This document shows positions 1 through 10,082 of a stretch of DNA of 64,000 nt, piece by piece; the first letter of the stretch is position 1, and each line of letters starts with the position of its first letter. The notes beneath the pieces were generated by a model. It was not told the DNA's origin. It saw nothing but the letters and a program-made list of their open reading frames with translations, and did no database searches. The DNA is from Hofstenia miamia. Taxonomy: Eukaryota > Xenacoelomorpha > Acoela. The stretch is from NCBI GenBank assembly GCA_004352715.1, contig SCFE01000053.1:1589097-1653096 (forward strand). Reading direction: 5' to 3'. Position numbers and translations under genes: made by a program.

Positions 1-713
1 AGTGCTGTCTGGTAGCCAGGAACTTCCTCTGTCATGCAGCTCTTAAGTTAAGTCTACATATAGGGGTTTTTATTTCATTGTAGCTTTCCTACCAATTCAT
101 TCATTGTTATAACTCATGTCATTAAATAGCTGGATAGCTACCCTTAGGCTGACCCTTTTTAGATCCAAATTCTTATGGTGCAATAATAAGCCTTATTATA
201 CCTATGAGGTGCCTACAAGCCCTGAACCATATTATGTGTTGGTAATTGTACTCATCATGTTAAACTGTCAATTACAAATGCCATGTCCATGATTTCTGCC
301 AACTGTATAGATTGTTGACATGTATCCAGGGCATAGTTTTATCTATTTACATCTAGGGCTAGTTATATGTAGGGTTCATAATAAGGTTGCAAACTTCCAT
401 TTATTGCAATCATCAGGAATAACAAGAACAATCAATACACCAAATTGCTACGGATTTACAACACAATCAGTGAGACATTTCTGGACCATGAGTCTTGTTG
501 GTGAGTCACAATCGTTTCCATGGTAACTGGGGATGCCTTACCACTCCATGTTTCTCTAGAGCTGCATTCCTTCACTTTGGGTTCCAACTCTGAATAACAT
601 CTTGCCACTTTCAATCTAAACAAGTTGTTAGTAATACCTTACCTTGCTATGAATGGAAACCTGGATTGAATGGAATTGTACAGTTGGTTAACAGATTNTG
701 TACAGATTCTACA
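1..713 (+). mobile_element. LTR of gypsy-like element A (3' part)
   Basis: The stretch ends in GATTCTACA at 713 and is followed directly by TGGCGACTGTGACAG, which looks like a primer-binding site. Bases ~620-713 resemble the end of the LTR at 22,847-23,922: both share a GAATGGAA...TGGAATTGTA block and the TGTACAGATTCTACA end. Other family copies are ~0.9-1.1 kb, so the 5' end of this LTR lies left of the window. The single N at 698 replaces ~60 bases present in the other copy. I see no similarity to the other copies in 1-600, so that part is assigned by position only. Confidence 0.5.
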
Positions 714-730
714 TGGCGACTGTGACAGAT
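714..730 (+). promoter_or_regulatory. Primer-binding-site-like sequence of element A
   Basis: TGGCGACTGTGACAG directly abuts the LTR end. The same arrangement occurs on the minus strand at 16,508-16,493 (TGGTGACCCTGATGAC), next to another copy of the LTR. TGG-initial sites next to a terminal CA are the usual minus-strand priming site of Ty3/gypsy elements. The tRNA used is not assigned. Confidence 0.5.
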
Positions 731-1150
731 GCCTGATCAACTGTAACTCAAATAATTCAAACCCTGGGTTAAGATGGATTTCTTCTCAGAAAAAGAAAAG
801 GAACAAATTACGATTTAATTGATTTAAGAAGATGTACTTCTTGTCAAAAGTGACTTCCAGAGAAAGGAAAAAGACTAAGATTGATTTGATGTAAGAAGAT
901 TTACTTCTTGTCAAGCACAAGCTTCCCTGAAATGAAAAACTAGCAAACACAGTATGAGTCAAGATAGTTGTTTCTTCTCAAACTAAAAACTAACTAAGTA
1001 TCTTGTTACTGATAGCAAATTGAGCAAACACAAAGAAAAAACCATACTTACAGAGCTACAATACAACAATTTAGTCAACTGGGAAAAACCCAAACACTAC
1101 TCACAACAAAATGAAAATAATTGTATATTTCAGAAAGAAAAACAAAACAA

Positions 1151-1510
1151 TGTCTAAAACTCAGAAGACCTCCCAAAGTAAAAAAAACTCCCCAAACACA
1201 TTAAGTGTTATCATCCCCAGCAGAAATGATTCTGTCAACAGTCAACACCAAAAACGAGTTAACAGTAAGTGAACTAACTGAAATGGTAAAAAAACTAATG
1301 TGAAAAAATCTCACAAATAGAATTGACAAATGTTGAAAAGGAAAAAATTGTAAATGAAATGAAAGATGATATGAGTGCCAGACTAAAGGAATAGAGGAAT
1401 CTATTCCAAAGTCAGATAGAAATACTAACCAACACAAATAACAAAATGAAAATCAAATTTGAAAAATGGCTGAAATGCATGAAGAAACATCAGGTTACAA
1501 GAAGATTGTA
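1151..1510 (+). pseudogene. Element A gag N-terminal region (decayed)
   Basis: An ATG at ~1,151 opens a short lysine/serine-rich reading frame that stops after ~40 codons. It is followed by Lys/Glu-rich fragments with several stops. The position after the PBS and the charged, helix-forming composition match the coiled-coil gag start seen in element C (16,235 down to 15,890). I infer it is the 5' part of the gag that continues at 3,129, separated by inserted repeats. There is no conserved motif, so the call rests on position and composition. Confidence 0.35.
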
Positions 1511-1639
1511 ATATCCTCTACCAGGCTTTATCACTGTTAGTCTACTGTTACCTTGTAACATTAGCTGTCTCATTGCGGGGTAAGGATTTACTCATTGTTA
1601 CTGCTTGACTAGTTTCTTCTATTACGTTATGTAACCTCA

Positions 1640-2030
1640 ATCAACTATTCACTTTTTAGGTGACGAAGCCATGCGGTAACCTCTGTAGTGATCTTCTAGT
1701 GGGCATCTGCCCAAAGCGGATCTCCACATCCAATTTCACCACTCCATCCATTGCTTGAGTGCCACTTCTCAGCTCAATCAAGATAGCTTATGTGTACCCT
1801 ACATTAGCTCAGTGCTTCCTCAAGACCTGAAACAACTCGATTAATCTCTATTGTGTAAAAGTGTTATATCCATTTGCAACCAGAAACTGTTACTAGTTGT
1901 TCATTCCATACTATATGTAGCCATTACTGAAATATATTGGCGTAGTTAAATGAATTCTTATTGAACAACTTCCTAACCTACATTTACAATTACTACATGT
2001 AAGGTCATTATATCGGTCAATTATAGGTCA
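1640..2030 (+). repeat. Dispersed repeat R2, copy 1
   Basis: This segment resembles 28,345-28,750 in the same orientation. Shared blocks include TTTAGGTGA, GGGCATCTGCC, TATGTGTACCCTA, CATTACTGAAATATATTGG and CTTCCTAAC(C/T)TACAT. It lies inside the interrupted gag of element A, so it inserted there. No coding capacity is seen. It could be an LTR or a short non-autonomous element, and its ends are not resolved. Confidence 0.55.
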
Positions 2031-2124
2031 CTAATGTAGATCTAAAACAATATTAATATAATTCCTAAGGTTTGGTTATCCAACCATTTATTGAGAGTTA
2101 GTTATTTAATACATGTAGAAGAGA

Positions 2125-3140
2125 AATGCTAGTCTGCTAATTGAGAGAAAACCCTTACACCTAACTTATGTGCACTTTCATGATCTGGCGCAGAGACCCT
2201 TGAATCATTCCCTGTGATGTATCCAGACCACTCCTTCAATGTAGACCCTTTCTCTGTTGTTGTTTCATAGCATTATTTCTTTTGACTTTTTATAGTCATC
2301 TTGTTCTATCATAGCTTTTGCTTTTCTTTCCATATTTACATATGACTTATACTCATGGAGGAATGTCTTCGCAACCTTAACTTCTTTTGGTAGTCTTCAT
2401 TGTGGGAGGACCATTGGTATTGCGACAGTTTCTGGTGGTGTGCAGATTAGGTTTTTGTTTCTATCTGTCTTTCTATATGTGGATATGAGCCTTCCATTGT
2501 TGATGCTGTGGCTAGACCTATTGTGGCGGGGTAATTCATTTTGGCTTCTGAAATTGTATCCCAGAATGCTTGTGTCAATCCCCTCTGGCTTAGTTTTAAT
2601 CATATTTCTTCCATAATTTCTACTTTTGATGTAATACATTCAATGTCTACAGCCAATTGATTATATCNCTAACTTAAGTGCACTTTCATGGTCTGGCACA
2701 AAGACCCTTGAATCGTTCCCTGTGATGTATCCAGACCACTACTAAACACCGCTCGATTAGCTCGACATTGTATTAAATAATCAAACCGTTAATAAGATGA
2801 AAAATAAGAATTCTAAGTAAAATTCTTTATCAAATGCTTACAGTAAGTTTCAATGTATTTATAGTATTTCAAAAGAAGTACCTGTCGATTTAAATTTCAA
2901 ACTTCTTCCAAGATGGAGGCGATAAAATAACGTAAGCGTCGTTTTGTCAAAAGTTTTTTTATCGACAGATACATTTGTCTTTTTATTGACACATATTTTA
3001 TTTTTGGTTGCATTTTACAAATTAATCTGAAATCATAGCAACTAATTGATTGTAATATTTTTTAATTAACTCTCTTGCGATCTTAGTCTCTTCTACGACG
3101 CTTGCAGCTTTTTTCTGATTAATATTGGATGATGCTACAA
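2125..3140 (-). repeat. Repeat R3 (inverted copy of 17,948-18,431) with the tail of an ORF
   Basis: On the minus strand this matches 17,948-18,431. It has the end of an ORF (3,135 down to ~3,020: ASSNINQKKAAS...KKYYNQLVAM, then stop) followed by a shared 3' region down to 2,669. Its outermost segment is present twice, at 2,125-2,235 and after the N at 2,669-2,745. The 2,236-2,667 stretch is not in the other copy. CpG is well preserved here and mostly lost in the 17,948 copy, so this copy looks younger. The encoded protein is not recognised; it is Lys-rich and probably the C-terminus of a transposon protein. Confidence 0.6.
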
Positions 3141-3314
3141 GATAATGAAACAAAACAAATGGAAATCAACAGCCTTAGAGACAAATTACGACTACTAATG
3201 TTGAACAATGAAACCAAGAATAACCATGTAGAAAAAACTCAAAAAGAGGTACACAGAACAACAATAGAAGACACAGAAACCTTATGTAAAACAAATCTAA
3301 TTGAAAATCAATAA
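3129..3314 (+). pseudogene. Element A gag, coiled-coil segment
   Basis: A 61-codon reading frame is rich in Glu, Lys, Asn and Leu, with a heptad-like SLRDKLRLLML stretch suggesting a coiled coil. It follows inserted repeat R3 directly and precedes the main gag frame at 3,426. It probably belongs to the same gag that starts at ~1,151. The gag of element C has a comparable coiled-coil N-terminus. Confidence 0.4.
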
Positions 3315-3425
3315 TTTTTTAAAAACAAACTATCCAAAACAGAGGAAGAATTCATCCAAAAATTAGTAGACACAATAACCAAGCAATTAAAACAGAAATA
3401 AAAACCTGAAACAAAGACAAAACCA

Positions 3426-4097
3426 ATGTTCAATGAATCTATATTGTTAGAGATAAACAACAATGAAGCACCATTATGCAAAGCCATCATTCATAAATTC
3501 ATAGGAAGAATAGACAAACATTTGCCAACATTCAGAGAGTGGCTCCAAATATTTGAAATGAACATGAAGGAAAACAAAGTGACCCAAACAGCAGCTGCAG
3601 GAAGATTTCCACTATACTTGAGTGGAGCAGCATACCAACACTATTTGGTATTTGATGCAGAGAAAAAAACAAACTATAAGAAACTCATAGGTGAATACCA
3701 AGCATATTACAATGATCAGAGTTTCAAGAAACAATATAGAATGATCCTCAACAGAATGAAAATCAATAAACACAACAACTTAAGAAACTACATGTCACAG
3801 GTAGAAAAGATGATCAAACTAAGTTCAAGAGAACAAACCTATTCTAAGTATGATCTTTTCTCCCACATTTATAAGGGACTACCCAAACCATTAGAACAGC
3901 AATTCAAAAATAAATGCAACACAGAGGACTCACTAGATCAAATGATCAGGAAAGGACTGGTGATGCAAATAACTATGGAAAACAATGCCAGGATAAACAA
4001 GAAAGTAACAACAAGCAAGACACCAATAACAACCAACACACTTCAAAGGTTTGGAAACAAACCCAACTTACAAAAATGGGAAATAAAGATGAGATAA
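3426..4097 (+). pseudogene. Element A gag (capsid region), truncated
   Basis: This 223-codon frame encodes a retrotransposon capsid-type gag. It has a FREWLQIFEMNMKE motif at ~residues 36-50, an AAAGRFPLYLSGAAYQHY helix at ~57-74, and an alpha-helical body ending in a Lys-rich tail. The same pattern appears in element B (FDEWLFLFKLTMKQ), C (FDEWFVQFELYMKQ) and D (WLQMFELTMAE). The frame shifts before the zinc knuckle, which lies in another frame at 4,154-4,195. It is non-functional as it stands. Confidence 0.75.
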
Positions 4098-4153
4098 TAA
4101 GGGTAAAACTAAAAGATGAAACAGTGAATAAAATCAAAAGAAGAGATCTAATA

Positions 4154-4195
4154 TGTCATAATTGTGGAAATTAAGGGCACCTCAGAAAAGATTGT
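4154..4195 (+). pseudogene. Element A CCHC zinc knuckle with internal stop
   Basis: Cys codons at 4,154 and 4,163, a His codon at 4,178 and a Cys codon at 4,193 give the C-X2-C-X4-H-X4-C nucleocapsid pattern. A TAA at 4,172-4,174 falls between the second Cys and the His. Element D has an intact version at 20,256-20,297. Confidence 0.7.
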
Positions 4196-4379
4196 AAAAA
4201 GCAAATTAACTTAATCAAAAGTAATGAAATCAAATTTGAGGAAGACCTTACCAAAAATAAAGAAAACCTCACTGAGGAGGATGAAGACAATCAACAAACT
4301 GAAGATTTAAACTAATAAGTGCCCTGCCTCATGAAAACAGTGTGCCCTTTCTAATTATAACCTATTTACTAAAAACAAA

Positions 4380-4792
4380 TACAATCACAGTTGTAGTTAA
4401 TGGTATGGTCAAAGCAACCATAGATATGGGAGCAGTAATTTCTGTACTAACAGACAAATGCACAACAAAGATTAGATTTACCTAAAAACAACTAGAAGAT
4501 TACAAACATAGACTAATTAATGCCTGTGGCAGCTATGTCAATACCAAGGGTACACTTGAAAACATACCAATCAGAATTGCAAACATGACATTTCAACAAA
4601 CATTCATTTGTGATAGACACCAAAATGATCTTAGGAAATGATTTCCTCACAAAAATGGATTACACAATGAAAACAATAAAAGTACAAGAAGAGATAATTG
4701 TAACAGAAGATGAAGAATTTGACAACAAAGACATTAAACTTCAGCCTAACAATTGGAAATGTATGATATTGAAACCAAAGAAAAAATCATGA
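4380..4792 (+). pseudogene. Element A aspartic protease (decayed)
   Basis: The active-site segment reads ATIDMGAVISV, with Asp at 4,423-4,425. The usual D-T/S-G has become D-M-G. The second conserved block, MILGNDFLTKMDY, occurs at ~4,625-4,665 in another frame. The same two blocks appear in B (DTGAS, then VILGNHFLE), D and C. The altered triad and the frameshift mean no protease activity is expected. Confidence 0.7.
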
Positions 4793-5181
4793 CTGAAATC
4801 ATGATATATGAGCAAATTGGCATTAATACTACAAAACTATTGCTACCATCAAGTTTGTGCACTTTCAAACAAGGCAAAGGGATGATTCCTATATTGAATG
4901 CAACAAATCAAATGGTGAATGTAAAAAGAGAAAACATAATAATTTACAGAGAAAGAGTAAGATCTGAGAAACAAACTATTAAAAAAATGATCAACATAAT
5001 TGAGCAAAAAGATAATAAAGACTACAAGATCCCAGAGATAAATGATGGTGAATACCAGCACCTAAGTAAACACAAAAAGCAACAATTAACAAACACATTA
5101 AGAAAACATGAAAAAATCTTCAACTTTGGAAAAATTAGTGTAGCAAAAGCTGTTGTTACAACAACAAAAGAACTGATATGA
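4753..5181 (+). pseudogene. Element A protease-RT linker / RT N-terminus
   Basis: This 142-codon frame overlaps the end of the protease frame. It contains a block (GKGMIPILNATNQMVNVKRE) that recurs in element D at ~21,030-21,090 as GKGKVPILNATNQNVNLKRS, which supports it as real coding sequence upstream of RT. The frame stops at a TGA (5,179-5,181) but reads on in phase as LLCRRVPEQLKKN, so the stop looks like a point mutation. Confidence 0.55.
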
Positions 5182-5280
5182 CTACTATGCAGGAGAGTAC
5201 CAGAACAATTAAAAAAAAACTACAACCAAATTCTGAGCAAATTAATTGATAATAAAATTATAAGACCAAGCAAGAGCCCC

Positions 5281-5900
5281 TAAGCTTTGCTGACAGTGTT
5301 TGTGAAACAGGGCAAGAAATACAGGTTGTGCATTGATTTTTGCAAACTAAACAAGATCACAAAAAAGGACACATACCCAGTCCCCAGAATATATGACATA
5401 ATTTATGAAGCCAGTAAACATAAATATTACACATGCATAGACCTTGTAAAGCCTAATGGCAGGTACTGATAGAGCCAAAGGACATTGAGAAAACAGCATT
5501 TATAACACCATATGCACTATTTGAGTGGATGTATATGGCATTCAGACTATGCAACACACCTGCAATTTTCCAGTACTATGTCACCAAAGTGTTGAAACAC
5601 AACAAATGAAATATAGAAGACAGAGTATGTGTGTACATTGATGATATACTAATAGTGAGTGATACAGTGCAGGAGGACATTGAAAAATTATACAGAATGT
5701 TAACTATTCTATACAATGCAGGACTAAGAGTGAATGGCAATAAATGTGAAATCCTTAAAACACAAGTTGTATTTTTGGGAAGACAAATACAAAAAGGGAA
5801 AATCAAAATGAAAAACAATGCTAAAGACATGGTATGAAACATTCAAAGTCCAAAAACCAAGAAAGAACTTCAAAGGATAATGGCCTTCATAAACTATTAT
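5281..5900 (+). pseudogene. Element A reverse transcriptase (decayed)
   Basis: RT blocks occur in order: YRLCIDFCKLNKIT (fingers/palm, ~5,320), YPVPRIYDII, an IDL segment near a frameshift at ~5,445, then TAFITPYALFEWMYMAFRLCNTP (~5,490-5,560). The catalytic YIDDIL follows at ~5,636-5,653, then GLRVNGNKCEILKTQVVFLG. In-phase TGA stops are at 5,607-5,609 and 5,835-5,837. Length and order fit a Ty3/gypsy RT. The catalytic Asp pair is retained, but the frame is broken at least three times. Confidence 0.85.
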
Positions 5901-5906
5901 GGATAG

Positions 5907-6420
5907 ATGTGTATAAGAGACGCACAGAAAGCTAACAAGATGACAGCACTAATGAAAAAATCTGCAATATTCAAATGGACATGGAAAGAGCAAGAACAAT
6001 TAGATAATGAAAAAAATGAACTGGCAAAACTACCATCCTTAATCACACTTGACTATGATAAGGAATTCATATTAGACTGCAATGCTAGCAACATTGCCAT
6101 AGGCATGTGCTTAGGCCAAATTGAAAATGGCAAAGAGGGACCAATACAATTCTTTAGCAGAAAACTCAAGCAAATTGAGGAGAACTATGGATCAACTAAA
6201 CTTGAAATGCTTGCACTTGTAGAAAGCATAAAGAAGTTTTGATATTTTTAATAGGTCAAACCTTTTGAGCAAAAATAGACAACAGTGGCCTCACATGTCT
6301 AAAAAAGTTCTTGGGCAATAAGTCCTCAATAGTCTCAAGGTGGATAGAGTATTCAAACAAATTCAAATTTACAATAGAACACTGTAAAGGAATACTACAC
6401 AAAAATGCGAAATTTGGACA
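5907..6420 (+). pseudogene. Element A RNase H (decayed)
   Basis: This is the Ty3-type RNase H that follows RT: FKWTWKEQEQLD..., then ILDCNASNIAIGMCLGQ, FFSRKLKQIEENYGSTKLEMLALVESIKKF. The position of the first catalytic Asp (DAS in element B) reads NAS here. The frame stops at TGA 6,240-6,242; element B has CAA (Gln) at the homologous codon (13,654-13,656). Remnants such as the tail of the domain continue to ~6,420 in shifted frames. Confidence 0.8.
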
Positions 6421-6434
6421 GTGCTACCCAAATA

Positions 6435-6920
6435 CTAGCAAGACATGGAGAAATTAAAAGGAGAAAAGAAAACATTTGAATTCTTACCACACAACAAATA
6501 TGAACAGCTACCTGAGATAAACACTGACAAGAAAGGAAAACCAATAATGTCAATAGTCATAAAAGAAGAGATAATGGAGGCAGATATTATTGAAAAACAG
6601 AAAACAGATGCAATTCTGCAAGAGATAATTGCTAAAATACAAAACAACAAAAAACAATTAGTAAAAATCACTAACAGTTAATTCCAAAGATATAAATGGA
6701 AATTAAATAAAAATGGATTGCTATATGCTGAAGGAAAATTATTGAGGGTAGTGATACCTGAATACTATAAATGAGAACTTGTGAGACAAATACATGAAAA
6801 CAGACATTGGAATCATACAAACCAAAATGACATTCAATGCAAGGTTCACAATAATATCAGTCAGGAAAACAGTAGAAGACACCATTAATAAATGCACAAC
6901 TTGTCTACTCAACAACAAAA
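6435..6920 (+). pseudogene. Element A integrase N-terminal zinc domain and linker
   Basis: A linker frame (6,445-6,681) leads into GLLYAEGKLLRVVIPEYYK, a TGA (6,772-6,774), then ELVRQIHENRHW. It ends with a CTTCL motif at ~6,890-6,910, giving the two His and two Cys of the HHCC domain in separate frames. Element B has the aligned block PEYFKRDLVWKIHECGH...DKCEACL and reads Arg (AGG) where A has TGA. Confidence 0.65.
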
Positions 6921-6989
6921 ATTACTTTCTGAAACAAACAGCACCATTATAAAAAATAATAGCAACATCACTGAATCAAATAGTCCATG

Positions 6990-7500
6990 TAGATCTAGAA
7001 AAATTGTCACAAGACAATGAGGGCTTCCAATATATATTGGTCATGGTGGACAATTTTACTAAGTATGGTCACATGATACCCCTGGATTTGATAACAGTGG
7101 AGACAGTCATAGACAAAATAATGAAAGAGTGGATCCTAAAATTTGGTCCAATGGAAACAATTTTATCTGATCATGGAGTACAATTTTGAAGCAAGTGATT
7201 CAAAGAATTAATGAAACTAATTGAGATAATAAATGAGAAAACAACTGCATACCACCCACAAGCAAACAGAGCTGTAGAAAGATTGTTCAGAACTATGATA
7301 AAATTAATCAGAATAATGACATCTAGAATTGGTGGAAGAGATTGGAGAGAGGTACTAGAAATTGTAGAGTACATTTATAATACATCAGTATACTCCACCA
7401 CAGGCATCACACCAAGCAAAGCAATGTATGGCAGAGAAGCCCCAACACCAGTCTCAATGCAATACAAATCATACTCAGAAAAACCAGACAATGAATAGAT
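6990..7500 (+). pseudogene. Element A integrase DDE core
   Basis: The catalytic core is readable: VMVDNFTKY (first Asp), ILSDHGVQF (second Asp) and AYHPQANRAVERLFRT (Glu), spaced as in retroviral and Ty3 integrases. Two TGA stops at 7,186-7,188 and 7,195-7,197 break the frame just after the second Asp. A further segment, YNTSVYSTTGITPSKAMYG, is typical of the end of gypsy cores. The DDE residues survive but the ORF does not. Confidence 0.85.
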
Positions 7501-7521
7501 TAGGAAACTCAAAAATCAAAT

Positions 7522-8160
7522 AACCAGTATCTATGAAGCAATGTGTCACAACATTAAACAATCAGCCATCAGACAAGAAAGGAACTTTAATAAGAAGATA
7601 TATGGCATACACATTAATAAGAGCACAAGACATAAACCAAGTGAGAAAACTAAAAACACAGTGGGCAGGGCCCTACACAGTGGGCAGNNNNNNAACCAGT
7701 ATCTATGAAGCAATGTGTCACAACATTAAACAATCAGCCATCAGACAAGAAAGGAACTTTAATAAGAAGATATATGGCAAACCACACAAGAAAGTGCATA
7801 CACATTAATAAGAGCACAAGACATAAACCAAGTGAGAAAACTAAAAACACAGTGGGCAGGGCCCTACACTATACACAAACACTACCCAACAATAACTATA
7901 AACTAATTGATGGAAGGATATTACACTTCCAAAACCTAAAACAAGCAATGACAGACATAGAACAAATTGCATTAGATAAAAATGCAGAATTTAAAATTAT
8001 ATGAGAAAACAAAGTAACATATACACTGATGAACAAATTTGATAGTGTCTGTGAGGAGGAATTCAACAACAAATTCACTGCCAACATCAACACTAGTGAA
8101 CCAGAAGAAAGGATTATGCCCCAGAGGGCAGCTAAAAATAAATCTAAATAAAACACTAAA
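7522..8160 (+). pseudogene. Element A integrase C-terminal tail, with assembly duplication
   Basis: A basic C-terminal region follows the core and contains VRKLKTQWAGPYTV-like and RILHFQNLKQ segments, usual for the end of gypsy integrases. Bases 7,522-7,687 and 7,694-~7,860 are near-identical and separated by six N. The second copy has 19 extra bases. I read this as two overlapping contig ends. The frame ends near 8,150 with PQRAAKNKSK-stop. Confidence 0.65.
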
Positions 8161-9270
8161 ATATGGTATATTAATCCATTAACTTAATTTAGAAACAATG
8201 ATGAAACATACAAATCAAAATGAGAATCAATCACCACTCAAATGCAGGAGAGTGAGAACAAGGACTGCATAATCACAATGACAATCAAAGGAGAAGCAAA
8301 CAGAGTCACAAATCACCAGAAATATTGGAAAGCAGATTTAGAGAAGAATACTCTCACCCAAATTCCAATTAAAGAGCAGGCTGATAAATGGGGGCAGCTC
8401 ATTATCAACTAAATATCAATGAAAGGGCATGCAGTCTAGGGCTATGGAAACTTCTCAAAAACAACTCTGGAGTATGATCTCAGTGGAACAACACTCTCAG
8501 TACCCCACCAACTAAAGGGCAAAGAGTATATAGCTACAACTCACAGTCCTCCTCAACAACTAAAGATTGGAGGTACTAAGGTCTGCAATCAACTAAAGGA
8601 TCCAGATATTGAAGAAATTATATTGGAACAACCCTCTATAAGCTCACTCCCCTCTACAAGCTTGTTACCCAATACAAGCTCACAGTCATTCTCATTCAGG
8701 CTGCTCTCAACAACATTTTGATCACATCAATCATCCAGATCAGAAGACAGAGAAAGCTGCATGACAAATATAGGGAAGGAACAGATACACCCCTACTTCA
8801 TAGCTAACAGCCAGATGAGATACAATGCAAATGACAACTTGTCCCCAGAAACAAAATACTTTATAAGAAAACATACTGCAGCAAATGAAAGTGATGCATC
8901 AGCAATACCAATACTGATTGGTAAAGCAAACAGACCAACATGCAACACAATCATCTCATACAAACAAAACATGAACAAGAAGCTCAACTGCCCATACTTT
9001 TGAAGTATGGTACACATCACATTTGATGACCAGTTCATGCACAGAAACTGATAAACTAAAGAGAGAACATAATTGAAGAATGCAAGCAGGTGAATCTCTA
9101 TCAAAAAAACTTACTAATGATACACTTCATCAAAGACAATGAGCTACAGTTGAAAACTCTACAAAAATCAATAGAGGAATCACTAAAACTAGCAAAATCC
9201 CAAAAGGTGCAGGTGATAATCATCATGAGAATGAACACCACTTCACAAATACCAGAATTCCTAAAACAAC
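8161..9270 (+). other. Region downstream of element A pol, no recognised gene
   Basis: Two short + strand frames stand out, 8,761-9,003 (80 codons) and 9,090-9,284 (64 codons). Neither resembles a family I know and both are low-complexity polar sequence. They may be remnants of a third ORF of element A. No LTR start (TGTAGAGT) or polypurine tract was found, so the 3' end of element A is lost or diverged. Confidence 0.3.
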
Positions 9271-9486
9271 TCACCAAGCTTTGATTCTATTCTTACCCAT
9301 TCTTGGTGCCATATTGGCATAGTCTCATTATTCTAGAATTTGGATTGTTGTGTCCATGCCTTGCTACCATCTGTCTAGTTGTTTTTATTTCTCCTACACA
9401 GTTGGATGTTTCTCCTAAACTATTGGAATTTTTATTGGAACCTTTTCTCTTATTTTACTTTTACTTGTTTACTTATTCTTGTTCTT

Positions 9487-9924
9487 ATGGATATGGATGT
9501 GTCTATTTCTCATAATGGGATTCCCACTCAGGGTTTCCCTTGTGTGAGCACTGGCAGCCTGGACACTGTCCCTTGCACTGGTGGACTTAGTTCTGTTGTT
9601 GTTTTACCTACTCCTACCCCCACCAAACCTGTTTCTGGTATATCTACACCCTCTGAAGTTTTTTTGCAAGAGACCTCTGCTCCTGCTGCCCTGTTGAATC
9701 CATTTCTTTTGTATACACCACTGTTGCCTCCTTCTGAGTCACTGACACTTGAAGTTCAACAGCTCAGAGAAGCTTTTGCTGAACAGGTATTGCAGCACTG
9801 CTCCTGTGAAGCCTGCTTTGATGCCTTACAAGCAGAAATGAGACAACAAGCCACTGCTGCTTGGCAATGTGAGAGACGCTTGCTAGACTCAATCTCAGTC
9901 TTAGAGATGCAAATTGAGGAATAA
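9487..9924 (+). pseudogene. Element B gag N-terminal region
   Basis: The reading frame is open from 9,379, but the likeliest start is the ATG at 9,487 (MDMDVSISHNG), because the upstream part is hydrophobic and unlike gag. It has a Pro/Thr/Ser-rich segment, then a helical Cys/Gln/Glu-rich stretch (LREAFAEQVLQHCSCEACFDALQ) and stops at TAA 9,922. I take it as the gag N-terminus by position. The family match is weak. Confidence 0.4.
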
Positions 9925-9987
9925 GTCCCACATTCCCCACCAATTTCATCAGAAGAACCTGAGTATGTAACTTGTGCTCTTTTGGAC

Positions 9988-10075
9988 AAGGCTCTTGATG
10001 CTCTTTCAGAAAGATTCTCAACCATTATTTCAAGGCTCTTGATGCTCTTTCAGAAAGATTCTCAACCATTATTTC
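9988..10075 (+). repeat. 44-bp tandem duplication
   Basis: Bases 9,988-10,031 and 10,032-10,075 are the same 44-bp unit (AAGGCTCTTGATG...ATTATTTC) twice in a row, with no N between. The copy after the N at 11,356 starts inside the unit, so this may be another uncollapsed overlap rather than a biological repeat. Confidence 0.8.
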
Positions 10076-10082
10076 ACAGACA

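Larger units (their letters stand above)
714..8160 (+). mobile_element. Ty3/gypsy-like LTR retrotransposon A, decayed and interrupted
   Basis: Domain order is leader and PBS, gag (1,151 onward, resuming at 3,129), CCHC knuckle, aspartic protease, reverse transcriptase, RNase H, HHCC zinc domain, DDE integrase core and a basic tail ending ~8,150. This RT-RH-IN order is that of Ty3/gypsy rather than copia elements. The gag region is split by foreign repeats between ~1,510 and ~3,125. All ORFs carry stops or frameshifts, and most in-frame stops in pol are TGA. CpG is nearly absent, pointing to an old copy. No 3' LTR is visible before element B begins at ~9,270. Confidence 0.8.

Noticed and set aside
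714-8160. Endogenous retrovirus with envelope gene
   Set aside because: No signal peptide, furin-like site or transmembrane segment was found after integrase. The frames at 8,761-9,284 are polar and short.
9379-9486. Hydrophobic N-terminal extension of the element B gag as a signal peptide
   Set aside because: The stretch is AT-rich low-complexity sequence upstream of a better ATG at 9,487, and gag proteins lack such extensions.
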